A stretch of 15,130 nucleotides of DNA from Microcaldota archaeon. GTDB taxonomy: Archaea > Micrarchaeota > Micrarchaeia > Burarchaeales > JAKAKT01. The stretch spans positions 1-15,130 of the forward strand of contig JAPLWU010000035.1 of the NCBI GenBank assembly GCA_026396425.1, written 5' to 3'. Positions within the stretch are counted from its first letter, which is position 1, and the number at the start of each line of letters is the position of its first letter. Made by a program: the position numbers and the translations under genes. The notes beneath the pieces were generated by a model, which worked only from the letters and a program-made list of their open reading frames with translations, made no database searches and was not told the origin of the DNA. Of this stretch, positions 6,344 to 13,992 are shown piece by piece.

Positions 6344-6354
6344 GATATATTTAA
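6344..6354 (-). promoter_or_regulatory. TATA box of gatD
   Basis: TTAAATATATC on the minus strand is ~32 bases before the CTG proposed as the gatD start and ~98 before GTG 6251. The spacing favours the upstream start with a very short leader. Confidence 0.5.
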
Positions 6355-6357
6355 TAC

Positions 6358-6501
6358 TTGTATTCCGCAGACTTCGTCTCATTCCTGTTCTTCGCAGTCT
6401 CGGTCATGTCGATAGGCGGCTACCTTTACATAAAGCGCAGAAATAGGCCTCGTTACAGGAATCTGCCTGCAAAACCCGAGGATGTAAAAGCGGATATATG
6501 A
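6358..6501 (+). CDS. Possible small single-pass membrane protein
   Basis: In the gap between the gatD promoter and the 3' end of elp3, the plus strand has an open frame of 47 codons from TTG 6358. ATG 6406 would give 31 codons. It encodes a hydrophobic stretch (SFLFFAVSVMSIGGYLYI) followed by KRRNRPRYR, the pattern of a membrane helix with a cytoplasmic basic tail. There is no Shine-Dalgarno site and the TATA-like sequence nearby serves gatD on the other strand. It could equally be the tail of a decayed gene. No homologue was recognised. Confidence 0.3.
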   Translation: MYSADFVSFLFFAVSVMSIGGYLYIKRRNRPRYRNLPAKPEDVKADI

Positions 6502-6509
6502 CCTATGAT

Positions 6510-8057
6510 TTATGATTTTGGCTGCTGCAGCATCTTGCCCGCGTAGAACCCATCGCGAGAGTAGCCCATTTTGTAATAATACTCTCTCGCGCCAACCCCA
6601 CTGAGCACGAGGAGTTTTTTCATTTTCCATTCGTCGCGGGCAATTCTCTCGGCCTCCTCCAGAAGTTTCTTCCCATAGCCCGAGTGCTGCACTCTTCCCA
6701 TCGATTTCTCGCCTATCGGGACGCTCTCGCCGTAAACATGCAACTCCCGGACAATGGCGGCATCCGCAGTCCCAGTTACCCACGCCTTGCCAGGCCTCCT
6801 CAGCCTCAGGAAACCCGCAAGCCCATTTTCGCTCTCGAAACTGAGAAAGATTTCCCTTCCCCCGCTTGCTTCGTATTCAATCCTCCTCAGTTCAACTCCC
6901 CCGAAATCCCGCACGTTTCTCAAGCCCATCTCCCTGCACCGTATGCATCTGCATTCGTCTCCTCGCCCGCGCATTTTCTCCTCCACCAACTGCCTCAAAT
7001 TGCTCTTCTCCACGCCCGCCTCAATGAGTTGCACGGGTATATCGCGTTGCATTCTCATCACTCTCACGTACGGCGGGAAATGCGCGCTAGCCCTCGCAAT
7101 CACTTCGGCCGCGGTTTCGGCGTCGTATGGCGCGTATTCCCCTTTTTTCCACATCCCGTAAAGCTTCGTTCCCTTCAGCACCATGCACGGGTAGATTTTG
7201 AGCATGTCCGGCCTGAAGTCGGAATCGGAAAACAATCTCGCAAACATCCCAGCGTCCTCTTCCGGCCCAACAAAAAGGCCGGGCATCATGTGGTAGCAGA
7301 CTTTCAGGCCCGCATCCTTGCAATGCGCGGTTGCCTCGATTACGTCTTTCACCCGGTGCCCCCTTTTCACAAGCATATACACTTTGTCGCTAAGCGTCTG
7401 GACTCCCAACTCAATCCGCGTTGCGCCGAGTTCAAGCATTTTTTTTATCTGCTTCTTTTTCGCGAAGTCGGGCCTCGTTTCGATTGTCATGCCAATCTCA
7501 CGAACTTTTGCGCGCTCGTTATTTTTCTGCGCCAGTGCCAGCGTTCCTGAATTTTTTCCGTTCATTGCGTCGAGGCATCTCTTTGCGAACCAGCGCTGGT
7601 AGCGCAATGGCTGGGCATTGAAAGTCCCTCCCATCACAATGAGCTCGCACTTGTCCACGGAATGCCCGATCTCTTCCAGTTGCCTCAGCCTGCTAGCGAC
7701 TTGCCTGTGCGGGTCGAATTCATTCTGGATTGCCCTCATGGCGGCCGGCTCCCTGCCAGTGTAGCTCTGCGGCGCCTCCTTGCCCCTCGGGCAGTATATG
7801 CATTTTCCGGGGCACGGGTAGGGCCTTGCCATCACCGCTATCGGGGCAATCCCGGAAATAGTCCTCGTCCTCCTAATCCTAAGAAGCTCTAAGAATTTTT
7901 TTCTTTTCGATTTTGGCAATGCCCGCAGTATTTCGGAATTCCTGAGCGGGGAAATCCCAAACTCGCCGGAAATCCTCCTTTTCAAAATCCCCAAATCCAG
8001 GTTGGGGTTGAGAATCAGCCTTCTCGCGGCCTCTCCAGCGGCCTCCTGTCTTCCCAT
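6510..8057 (-). CDS. elp3: Elp3-type radical SAM tRNA uridine carboxymethyltransferase
   Basis: Elp3 installs the cm5 group on wobble uridine U34 of tRNA, using acetyl-CoA and S-adenosylmethionine. The 515-aa protein has a short basic N-terminus and a radical SAM domain with three iron-sulfur cysteines (C82, C86, C89 in YPCPGKCIYCP). Archaeal Elp3 blocks follow: PQSYTGREPAAMRAIQNEFDP, VDKCELIVMGGTFNA and TIETRPDF...LGATRIELGVQ. A cysteine cluster CRCIRCREMG lies near residue 370. The C-terminal GNAT domain has an acetyl-CoA loop, HSGYGKKLLEEAE, and ends YYYKMGYSRDG. Start ATG 8057 lies 4 bases after the stop of the upstream secreted-protein gene, so the two are probably one transcript. Length is normal for single-subunit archaeal Elp3. 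Confidence 0.95.
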   Translation of the reverse strand: MGRQEAAGEAARRLILNPNLDLGILKRRISGEFGISPLRNSEILRALPKSKRKKFLELLRIRRTRTISGIAPIAVMARPYPCPGKCIYCPRGKEAPQSYTGREPAAMRAIQNEFDPHRQVASRLRQLEEIGHSVDKCELIVMGGTFNAQPLRYQRWFAKRCLDAMNGKNSGTLALAQKNNERAKVREIGMTIETRPDFAKKKQIKKMLELGATRIELGVQTLSDKVYMLVKRGHRVKDVIEATAHCKDAGLKVCYHMMPGLFVGPEEDAGMFARLFSDSDFRPDMLKIYPCMVLKGTKLYGMWKKGEYAPYDAETAAEVIARASAHFPPYVRVMRMQRDIPVQLIEAGVEKSNLRQLVEEKMRGRGDECRCIRCREMGLRNVRDFGGVELRRIEYEASGGREIFLSFESENGLAGFLRLRRPGKAWVTGTADAAIVRELHVYGESVPIGEKSMGRVQHSGYGKKLLEEAERIARDEWKMKKLLVLSGVGAREYYYKMGYSRDGFYAGKMLQQPKS

Positions 8058-8061
8058 GGAA

Positions 8062-8892
8062 TCATTTCGCGAGAAGGTTCGCGATGAATCCGAGAAGCCC
8101 GTAGACCGGCTGCTCGATTACGGGGAAGATGAGAAGCCCATGGCCCGCGGCCAGGTAGTCCGAGAAGAGGTTCGAGTTGACGCTCATCGAAACCGCCGTC
8201 TCCTCGCGCATCCTCGCGCTCGACACGCTCTCCACGATTATTTTCGCCGAGTACTCGTTCTCCTCCTCGCCCACAATCTCGTATTTGATTACGCGCTCGG
8301 AATTCCTCGGGACGAAGACCGTTTTCTCGTAATGCCAGAGCGGGACTCCCTCGGAGCTTATTTTGAACACGTCGCTCGCAACCCCCTCGTTCTTTATTTT
8401 CACGTAGTAGCCGGCCGGCTGGCCCGCTCCCGCGCTCGCCTGAGTCGGCCAAACCTCGGTTTTGAGCACTTCGCGGCTCACTCTCACGACTGCATCGAAC
8501 TCGACGTCGCCCAGCCCCTCGCCGGGCGGCTCGTCGATGACTTTCACCCCGATTCTGTATTCGCCGTCCCCTGCGTCAGGAGCAACCTTGACAATCGCCT
8601 TCATGGGATTCCCGTAAACGAGGCTCGGCTCGCCCTTCCATCCGTCCGGAAGGGATGTGAAAACCACCTGGTCCCACCTTCCGCCCACCCCGTGGGTTCC
8701 GCCCTCGCGCACGTTGGGCTCGACCACGAGCGAGACGCTCTGGCCAGGCCCGACCGTTCCAAGTTCGACGGTTCCGCCATTGCCTACGGCTTTCGCCACG
8801 GGCTCGTAGACCATCACGTCGTAGGCGAAAGCAAAGCCAGCCATAACCGCAATAAGCACGACTGCCGCAACAACCAACATTCTCGCCGCCAT
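8062..8892 (-). CDS. Secreted or membrane-anchored protein with Ig-like (CARDB/NEW3-type) domains
   Basis: This 276-aa protein starts with a signal sequence (basic MAAR, hydrophobic core, cleavage likely after AFA). Two beta-rich stretches of the kind found in archaeal surface proteins follow: VSLVVEPN...LPDGWKGEP (residues ~45-140), then KNEGVASDVFKISSEGVP...VFVPRNSERVIKYEI (~160-225), typical of CARDB/NEW3 folds. A hydrophobic segment near the C-terminus (LLIFPVIEQPVYGLLGFIANLLA) may anchor it in the membrane. ATG 8892 is chosen; GTG 8901 in frame is the alternative and fits a leaderless transcript. It is cotranscribed with elp3 (4-base gap), although no functional link is obvious. Its partner or ligand is unknown. 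Confidence 0.75.
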   Translation of the reverse strand: MAARMLVVAAVVLIAVMAGFAFAYDVMVYEPVAKAVGNGGTVELGTVGPGQSVSLVVEPNVREGGTHGVGGRWDQVVFTSLPDGWKGEPSLVYGNPMKAIVKVAPDAGDGEYRIGVKVIDEPPGEGLGDVEFDAVVRVSREVLKTEVWPTQASAGAGQPAGYYVKIKNEGVASDVFKISSEGVPLWHYEKTVFVPRNSERVIKYEIVGEEENEYSAKIIVESVSSARMREETAVSMSVNSNLFSDYLAAGHGLLIFPVIEQPVYGLLGFIANLLAK

Positions 8893-8920
8893 ACAAATCA
8901 CGATAACAGCATACGCGGGA

Positions 8921-8932
8921 GCTTAATAAATA
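8921..8932. promoter_or_regulatory. Shared TATA element for two divergent genes
   Basis: TTAATAAATA, read as TATTTATTAA on the other strand, is about 35 bases from ATG 8962 (thpR, plus) and about 35 from ATG 8892 (secreted protein, minus; 26 from GTG 8901). No other TATA-like box lies in the 69-base gap, so one element probably serves both directions. Confidence 0.5.
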
Positions 8933-8961
8933 CCTTTTGTATCCGTCTATTACCGATAACC

Positions 8962-9486
8962 ATGCGCGCTTTCATCGCAGTCGAAGTCTCCGAGGAGCTG
9001 AAGAAGAGAATTGCAACCCTGCAGGCCGAACTCCCGGAAGGCCTCTCCCTCGTAAAGCCCGGGAACATGCACCTCACTCTCCACTTCTTCGGGGAAATCG
9101 ACGAAAATTCAAAAAACAAAATAATAGACGCGATGAACTCCCTCCCGCTTCCACTCCCGGCTTTTGACATGAAATTCTCCGGCCTCGGCGTTTTCCCCTC
9201 CGAATCCTACGTCAGGGTTGTGTGGGTCGGTTGCGAGAGCCCGGGCCTCCTCGGGCTTGCCCGCGAGTTCTCTCTTAAGCTTTCTGCGCTCGGCTTCAAG
9301 ACGGAAAGATTCACGCCGCATTTGACAATCGCTCGCGTAAAAAACAAAGCAGACTTCGGCCCGCTCCTCAAAAAATACCAAAACTACGCGTTCGGCGTTT
9401 GTGATGTGGGCTCTCTCATCCTCAAAAAAAGCACCCTCACCCCGAATGGCCCGGTTTACGAGGACGTTTACGTGAGACGGCTATAG
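8962..9486 (+). CDS. thpR: RNA 2',3'-cyclic phosphodiesterase (2H family, ThpR/LigT type)
   Basis: This 174-aa protein of the 2H phosphoesterase family opens 2',3'-cyclic RNA ends; older reports describe reversible 2'-5' ligation of tRNA halves. It starts MRAFIAVEVSEELKKRI, typical of the family. Both catalytic HxTx motifs are intact: MHLTLHFFGEI (about residue 40) and FTPHLTIARVK (about residue 120). The C-terminus (STLTPNGPVYEDVYV) is also characteristic. ATG 8962 is chosen; the frame is open for ~960 bases upstream, but that stretch is only antisense of the secreted-protein gene. The TATA element lies ~35 bases before it, so the mRNA leader is only a few bases. Confidence 0.94.
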   Translation: MRAFIAVEVSEELKKRIATLQAELPEGLSLVKPGNMHLTLHFFGEIDENSKNKIIDAMNSLPLPLPAFDMKFSGLGVFPSESYVRVVWVGCESPGLLGLAREFSLKLSALGFKTERFTPHLTIARVKNKADFGPLLKKYQNYAFGVCDVGSLILKKSTLTPNGPVYEDVYVRRL

Positions 9487-9552
9487 GCCACTAATTCGGG
9501 CGCTGCAACGGCTGAGGGAACCACGGAAGCAACTTGAGAAGAAATGCCTTCC

Positions 9553-10545
9553 CTATCCCATCCGCAGGTCCTCGTATTTCTCAAACGGGAAGTAATCCAT
9601 CTTGTGCTCCTTGTAAACGTTCAAGATCTCATAGTCCTTCACTATATCCTTGAAGCGGTTTCGGAATCGCACAAGGAGCTCGCGGAACTCCTGCTCATCC
9701 TTCACCTCCGCTTCTATCTCCAAGTCCCAGTTGCCGGTGCACTCGACTAGGTAAGCAATCGACGGCTCGTTGTTGCAAAAAGCAATGAGCGACTTTTCTA
9801 TCTTTTCGTCAAAATTCGAAAGCGAAATAAGCGCCTTGTAGAAGTGCCTACCCATCTTTGATAACTCCAGCCAGGTCCTGTAGGACTTTACGATGCCTCT
9901 TTTTTCAAGCGCCGCAATTCTTTTCTTGGCCCCGTTATAAGTTAGCCCTACCTTGGCCCCTATGTCGGTCAGCGAAGCTGAGGCGTCCTGCGAAATGGCC
10001 TTGAGTATTGCGAAGTCTTTTTTGTCGATTTTCTCCAATGGGGGTTCGAGGCCGTAGCTCGGATGGATCTTCTCCAGCTCGACTTCATCCGACAGGTACC
10101 TCCTTTTGAAATGGTAGTTTATTATCGAAGGGGAAATCACATAATCCTTCAGGTAACCTCCAAGCTCCTTTTTGAGCTCCATCAGAATCGAAGCGAAGTG
10201 CACGTTGTTTCTCGCAGCAAAAAGCATTTCGGAGTCCCATCTGCCGCTTGAAGAGACGAGCCATATGAGGTTTTTGAAGGATGAAAGTCTTTCAAGAAGC
10301 GGTTTTTCATTTTCGGGGCTTACATTCTGGAACCTGATGTACACCCGGTATGTGAAAAAACCCAGCCTATGCAGGTCTACCAGTGTTCTGAACCCCTTCA
10401 GAACCCCGCGGGCCACCATCTGTTTTATCCTGTACCCGACCACCTGCTTTGGCAGCCGCACTTTTTTGGCTATGCTGGATGCAGGCTGCCGTGCGTTGAA
10501 CTCGAGTTGGAACAGTATGCGCCTGTCCTTCCTGTCGAGGTCCAT
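9553..10545 (-). CDS. Tandem Lrp/AsnC-family transcription regulator (two HTH plus two RAM halves)
   Basis: This 330-aa protein is two Lrp/AsnC units joined head to tail. Each has an N-terminal winged helix and a C-terminal RAM (amino-acid sensing) domain. HTH 1 is residues 1-60 (DRKDRRILFQLEFNARQPASSIAKKV); RAM 1 is ~65-150 (SSSGRWDSEMLFAARN). HTH 2 starts near residue 171 (DKKDFAILKAISQDASASLTDIGAKV) and RAM 2 (CTGNWDLEIEAEVKDEQEF) runs to the end. A normal Lrp is about 150 aa. The tandem form could act as an asymmetric internal dimer. It is divergent from the Cys-rich gene across 105 A/T-rich bases; ATG 10545 is near a TTTAAATATTTAG box. That gene and its own promoter are likely targets. 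The effector is unknown. Confidence 0.88.
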   Translation of the reverse strand: MDLDRKDRRILFQLEFNARQPASSIAKKVRLPKQVVGYRIKQMVARGVLKGFRTLVDLHRLGFFTYRVYIRFQNVSPENEKPLLERLSSFKNLIWLVSSSGRWDSEMLFAARNNVHFASILMELKKELGGYLKDYVISPSIINYHFKRRYLSDEVELEKIHPSYGLEPPLEKIDKKDFAILKAISQDASASLTDIGAKVGLTYNGAKKRIAALEKRGIVKSYRTWLELSKMGRHFYKALISLSNFDEKIEKSLIAFCNNEPSIAYLVECTGNWDLEIEAEVKDEQEFRELLVRFRNRFKDIVKDYEILNVYKEHKMDYFPFEKYEDLRMG

Positions 10546-10650
10546 GTCCTACTATTATAACTAAATATTTAAAAATAGTTCTTTTTGTCTTAAATTTGCT
10601 TACCAATCTTTTAATAAAAGAATAACCATAATCACTAGCGGGTAGTGAAT
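10546..10650. promoter_or_regulatory. Divergent regulatory region between the tandem Lrp gene and the Cys-rich gene
   Basis: A/T-rich gap with two palindromes. One is perfect: TCTTTTA-A-TAAAAGA (10607-10621), which contains the TATA box of the plus-strand gene (about 37 bases before ATG 10651). The other is AACTA...TAGTT (10559-10580), a 5-bp inverted repeat over the TATA-like box of the minus-strand regulator. Both overlap basal promoter elements, so a bound regulator would probably repress. Confidence 0.5.
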
Positions 10651-12213
10651 ATGGATGATGAATCACGGCTAGCGCAGGCTTTCGAGTTGACCTACAAAGT
10701 CATATTCGGAGAATGCAACGTCAAGATGGACGAGCTTTCCAAATACCTCTACAAAGGCCATTACAAGCCCGAGTTCAGGAAATCCTCCCTCTCCGGAAAG
10801 ACGGTGGCACTTTGGCGGGACTGCTACCGCAAAGACTCGAAAATCATTTCCTACGACGAAATCGACTTTGCAAAGAGTCCTGAGCCACTTAATTTGAACG
10901 AAATCAAAGACATTGATTCGGTGCTCGAAGCAGTAGCCGACAGGGCATTTTACTCCGGGAACAAAATCTTCGGCAATTCCGGTTTCGTGGAGAACAGCGA
11001 CAATATCGTAGACTCCTTTTTTGTGAAAAATTCGCAAACCGTAACTTCCTCAAAATATGTTGCCTACAGCTCATTCATCAGGGATGACAGCGAGCACGTC
11101 TTTGGCTCGTCATGGCTCGGAAGGGGCAAATTCCTTATTAGAATGCACGCCGGCCTTGACGTAAACCGCTGCTTTGAGTCGCGTTACTGCGTAAATTCAT
11201 CGGACTTGTTCGGCTGCTATGACTGCATAGACTGCTACGACTGCATGTTCTCCTTTAACCTCCGCTCGAAAAGATACGTAATAGGCAACATCGTTCTGCC
11301 AAAGGAAAAATTTCGGGAGATCAGGCAAAAGCTCGTCTCAGAAGCTAGGGAATACCTTGGCAAGCACAAGAATTTCCCATCAATAATCGAGCTCTCGGCC
11401 TCCGGAAGCGTGCCCAAAAACTTACCCATCGCAAAATCAGAATTCGAAAAAAAGCCAGTTGACATGAGACCGATAGACCGAGCATTCGGAACCACATCCG
11501 CGCTTATTTTTGGTCAGAATATCGGCAGCATTGAACGGGTAGCTGCTTATCTATCGTCACGAGTTGCAAAAATAGAATCAGTCAAAACCATTTTCGGCGA
11601 GGAGGTTTCATCCTGCAACATGTTCTTCTACCCCTCGATTCCAAAAGAGAGGATGGTCAGCCACGAAAATGCGCAGAAGCTTGCCGAGTTGTCTCTCGAA
11701 ACTAGCGAAGTTGAGAGCCTTGAAAAAATATTCAAAAACCTGCACAAGATAGGCTTCTTCACGGTCAACTTTTTTTCTGGCTCGAATCAGAACAATATCA
11801 ATACTGTAATCGCCTGTGACTCGGTCAACACATACCAGATTATCGACTCAATTCAGGCAAAGAACTGCGCCTATTGCACGATGGTGCTGGAATCCGAGAG
11901 CTGCTTTGGGTGCTACCGCGTAATCCGCAGCAGTTTCTGCATCAATTGCCACAACTGCGTAAAACTGACCTGCTGCCTCGAGATGGAAAGCTGCACAAAC
12001 TGCAGCAACTCCATGTTCTGCCACAACTGCGAGAACGTGCGCGATTCCATGTTTTGCTTCAACACGAAAAACAAGCAATACGCGATAGGAAATGTCGAGA
12101 TATGCCGGGAGAGGTATATGGCGCTCAGAAAGATTGTTCTGGGCCAGCTCATTGGGCGGATTCAGAAGAATGGCGGGCCTGGCTTTGACATATACAACGT
12201 CCCATCTCGCTAA
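10651..12213 (+). CDS. Large cysteine-rich repeat protein of unknown function (two-module, CxxC arrays)
   Basis: This 520-aa protein has 25 cysteines, mostly as CxxC pairs. Six lie in residues 174-198 and sixteen in residues 389-485. Two related modules are visible. Each has short serine/asparagine-rich repeats, then the Cys array, and closes with the same signature: MFSFNLRSKRYVIGN (199-213) and MFCFNTKNKQYAIGN (467-481). A helical stretch follows each. The middle (~215-380) lacks cysteines. The repeats suggest a beta-helix-like stack. Similar Cys-rich proteins with an NxKxYxIxN closing motif occur, from memory, in candidate-phylum bacteria under uninformative names. ATG 10651 is chosen over GTG 10645 because of GGTAGTGA upstream. 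Metal or Fe-S binding is plausible but unproven. Confidence 0.8.
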   Translation: MDDESRLAQAFELTYKVIFGECNVKMDELSKYLYKGHYKPEFRKSSLSGKTVALWRDCYRKDSKIISYDEIDFAKSPEPLNLNEIKDIDSVLEAVADRAFYSGNKIFGNSGFVENSDNIVDSFFVKNSQTVTSSKYVAYSSFIRDDSEHVFGSSWLGRGKFLIRMHAGLDVNRCFESRYCVNSSDLFGCYDCIDCYDCMFSFNLRSKRYVIGNIVLPKEKFREIRQKLVSEAREYLGKHKNFPSIIELSASGSVPKNLPIAKSEFEKKPVDMRPIDRAFGTTSALIFGQNIGSIERVAAYLSSRVAKIESVKTIFGEEVSSCNMFFYPSIPKERMVSHENAQKLAELSLETSEVESLEKIFKNLHKIGFFTVNFFSGSNQNNINTVIACDSVNTYQIIDSIQAKNCAYCTMVLESESCFGCYRVIRSSFCINCHNCVKLTCCLEMESCTNCSNSMFCHNCENVRDSMFCFNTKNKQYAIGNVEICRERYMALRKIVLGQLIGRIQKNGGPGFDIYNVPSR

Positions 12214-13385
12214 ACAACAAGCCAAAGCATCGCGAAGGCAATCACGCTGACAACCGCGCTGAAAACAAACGTGAGCGGAGCCCCGAAAGCGGTTACCTCC
12301 CAGAACAACCCTGCGAGAATTCCTGCAGGAAGCGCGGCGAATCCGACTGCCCCCTGATAATACCCGAGCGCCGTGGCTCTCGCCTCCGCGGGCACCATGT
12401 CGACCACATACGCCCTCTGCACCGTCTCCACTATTGCCATGAAAACTCCGTAGAACGCAAATATGAGCCAGATTGCAAGCTCGCCGCTCGCATAGGCAAG
12501 GGCAACGCAAAGAACCGCAAACAAAACATAAGCGAGCGAGAGCATGGTTTTCCTCCCGACCTTATCAGAAGCAGCTCCGGCAGGAACTGCGGCGAGCGAA
12601 TAAACCAGGTTGTAGGCCATGTAAACAACCGGAATCATCACGAGCGGAAATGCAAGCGCCTGCGCCCGCAGGATGAAGAAGGAATAGCTGAAATTCCCGA
12701 TTCCGAAGACGATTGCAACCCCGACCAGCCTCTTGAAATCTCTCCCAAGCGCATACCCGCCTCCCGCAGCTTTCCCGGCCTGTTTTTCCTTCTCCCGCAC
12801 GAGCAGCAGCAGAATCATGGCGAGAATCGCCGGAATGAAGCTGAGCCAGAAAATATTCCTGTATGCTCCTTCAGTTCCATACATCGCAACAAAACTCGGC
12901 AAAAGCAGGAAAACAATCAGCGGGCCAATGACCGCGCCGGCAGAATCCATTGCCTTCCTGAAGCCAAAAATCCTCCCCCTGTTCTCTGCGGACGCGGAAT
13001 CGGCGAGCATCGCATCCCTTGCGCTCCCGCGCAGCCCCTTTCCCACCCGGTCGACAAATCTGACAACCAGAACGTGCTCCCACGTGCTCGCGAGCGCAAA
13101 GAAAGGTTTTGTGAAAGTCGAGAGCCCGTAGCCCGCAATTACGAAGGGCTTCCTCCTGCCAATCTTATCCGACCACCAGCCGGAAACCATCTTGAACATG
13201 TTGGCGGTTGCTTCCGCAATCCCGTCTATCAGGCCGACGAGCGCAACCGGCGCGCCCAAAACATTCACGAGGAAGAGCGGGAGCAGGGGAAATATCATCT
13301 CGCTGCTCACGTCGGTGAGGAAGCTCGAAAAGCTGAGAAGATATACATTCTTGTCGAATCCCTTGAAAAAATCGCGCACTCTCAT
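12210..13385 (-). CDS. Major facilitator superfamily (MFS) transporter
   Basis: This 391-aa, about 12-helix transporter carries MFS motif A between helices 2 and 3 (SGWWSDKIGRRKP) and its counterpart in the second half (GAASDKVGRKTML). A block DRVGKGLRGSARDAMLADS and then RGRIFGFRKAMDSAGAVIGPL is typical of one bacterial and archaeal MFS group of unknown substrate. ATG 13385 is chosen over upstream in-frame starts. It gives a normal N-terminus and is ~26 bases from the TATA element at 13407-13415, so the mRNA is essentially leaderless. Its stop overlaps the stop of the Cys-rich gene by 4 bases (12210-12213), convergent. The substrate cannot be told. Confidence 0.9.
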   Translation of the reverse strand: MRVRDFFKGFDKNVYLLSFSSFLTDVSSEMIFPLLPLFLVNVLGAPVALVGLIDGIAEATANMFKMVSGWWSDKIGRRKPFVIAGYGLSTFTKPFFALASTWEHVLVVRFVDRVGKGLRGSARDAMLADSASAENRGRIFGFRKAMDSAGAVIGPLIVFLLLPSFVAMYGTEGAYRNIFWLSFIPAILAMILLLLVREKEKQAGKAAGGGYALGRDFKRLVGVAIVFGIGNFSYSFFILRAQALAFPLVMIPVVYMAYNLVYSLAAVPAGAASDKVGRKTMLSLAYVLFAVLCVALAYASGELAIWLIFAFYGVFMAIVETVQRAYVVDMVPAEARATALGYYQGAVGFAALPAGILAGLFWEVTAFGAPLTFVFSAVVSVIAFAMLWLVV

Positions 13386-13406
13386 GCATCGAATTTGGGA
13401 AAAAAC

Positions 13407-13415
13407 TTTAATAAA
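13407..13415. promoter_or_regulatory. Shared TATA element for the MFS gene and the 67-aa gene
   Basis: TTTAATAAA, nearly its own reverse complement, is centred at 13411: 27 bases from ATG 13438 (plus) and 26 from ATG 13385 (minus). The gap between the two starts is only 52 bases and contains no other TATA-like sequence. Both transcripts would be leaderless. Confidence 0.55.
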
Positions 13416-13437
13416 CTCACCCGCAAATCCGCTTCTC

Positions 13438-13641
13438 ATGGAAAAGAAGCCGCCCATGTACCTCGGCGATGCCCTCAACTTCGTCTACGGGAATGAGGAG
13501 AGCGAGAAAAAGGCCAACTCCCGCAGGACTTTCGAGCACCTAAAGGCCGGCGGATGGGAATTCTCGAAATTCGACGAGAAAGAGCGAATATTCTTCTTCA
13601 AAAAGGAAAGCTGGCAGATGAAAATAAAAATCAGCGAGTGA
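13438..13641 (+). CDS. Small charged protein of unknown function (67 aa)
   Basis: A highly charged 67-aa protein, rich in Lys, Glu and aromatic residues. It starts MEKKPPMYLGDALNFVYGNEE and ends in alternating charged and aromatic residues (SKFDEKERIFFFKKESWQMKIKISE) that look like a beta hairpin. No membrane segment, cysteine or known motif is visible and no family was recognised. The TATA element 27 bases before ATG supports transcription as a leaderless mRNA, divergent from the MFS gene. Its end overlaps the end of the next gene on the opposite strand by 11 bases. Confidence 0.7.
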   Translation: MEKKPPMYLGDALNFVYGNEESEKKANSRRTFEHLKAGGWEFSKFDEKERIFFFKKESWQMKIKISE

Positions 13642-13930
13642 AAGCGCCCTCCGTCATCGGCGTTCTTCCGCCTCCGTTTTTGCCATTACCGCCCCTAAGG
13701 GCCGTTCTTTGTTCCGCAGTTAAAAGCGGAATTAACCTGTCCTTTTCATGACGACCCAGCCTGCCGAATACTGGTCCGATCTCATCGGCCCCCAAACTCC
13801 TAGCTGCCATTAAGATGCAGTTATCCGCGTACCGGTCACCTATCTTGCACCTTGTAAGCATTCTCAATTCGGCTACTTTCAGGTCAATCGGAGTAAGTGA
13901 TTCACTATTTGTCCTTACAGTAACTGCCAC
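13631..13930 (-). CDS. Protein of unknown function (99 aa) with a strong ribosome binding site
   Basis: The GTG start at 13930 follows GGAGGTG (13936-13942) at a 5-base spacing, one of the best Shine-Dalgarno sites in the window, and a TATA box (13968-13979) lies upstream. The protein starts MAVTVRTNSESLTPIDLKV. It is mostly helical, with two cysteines at a TRCKIGDRYADNC stretch. A basic, acidic-flecked helix (LGRHEKDRLIPLLTAEQR) and a glycine-rich C-terminus follow. No family was recognised. It uses more A/T-ending and AGG codons than its neighbours, a possible sign of a different origin. Its end overlaps the 67-aa gene on the other strand by 11 bases. Confidence 0.65.
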   Translation of the reverse strand: MAVTVRTNSESLTPIDLKVAELRMLTRCKIGDRYADNCILMAARSLGADEIGPVFGRLGRHEKDRLIPLLTAEQRTALRGGNGKNGGGRTPMTEGAFTR

Positions 13931-13967
13931 ACTTCCACCTCCACGCGAGAACTGTGCGACGTGGCGC

Positions 13968-13979
13968 GTTTATTAATTT
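13968..13979 (-). promoter_or_regulatory. TATA box of the 99-aa gene
   Basis: AAATTAATAAAC on the minus strand predicts transcription from about 13948. This gives a ~15-20-base leader that carries the GGAGGTG site before GTG 13930. Confidence 0.5.
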
Positions 13980-13992
13980 TGGGCCGGAATTA

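Noticed and set aside
8002..8961. Long plus-strand open frame upstream of thpR
   Set aside because: It is the antisense of the secreted-protein and elp3 genes; the ThpR family starts at MRAFIAVEV (8962), where the TATA spacing also fits.
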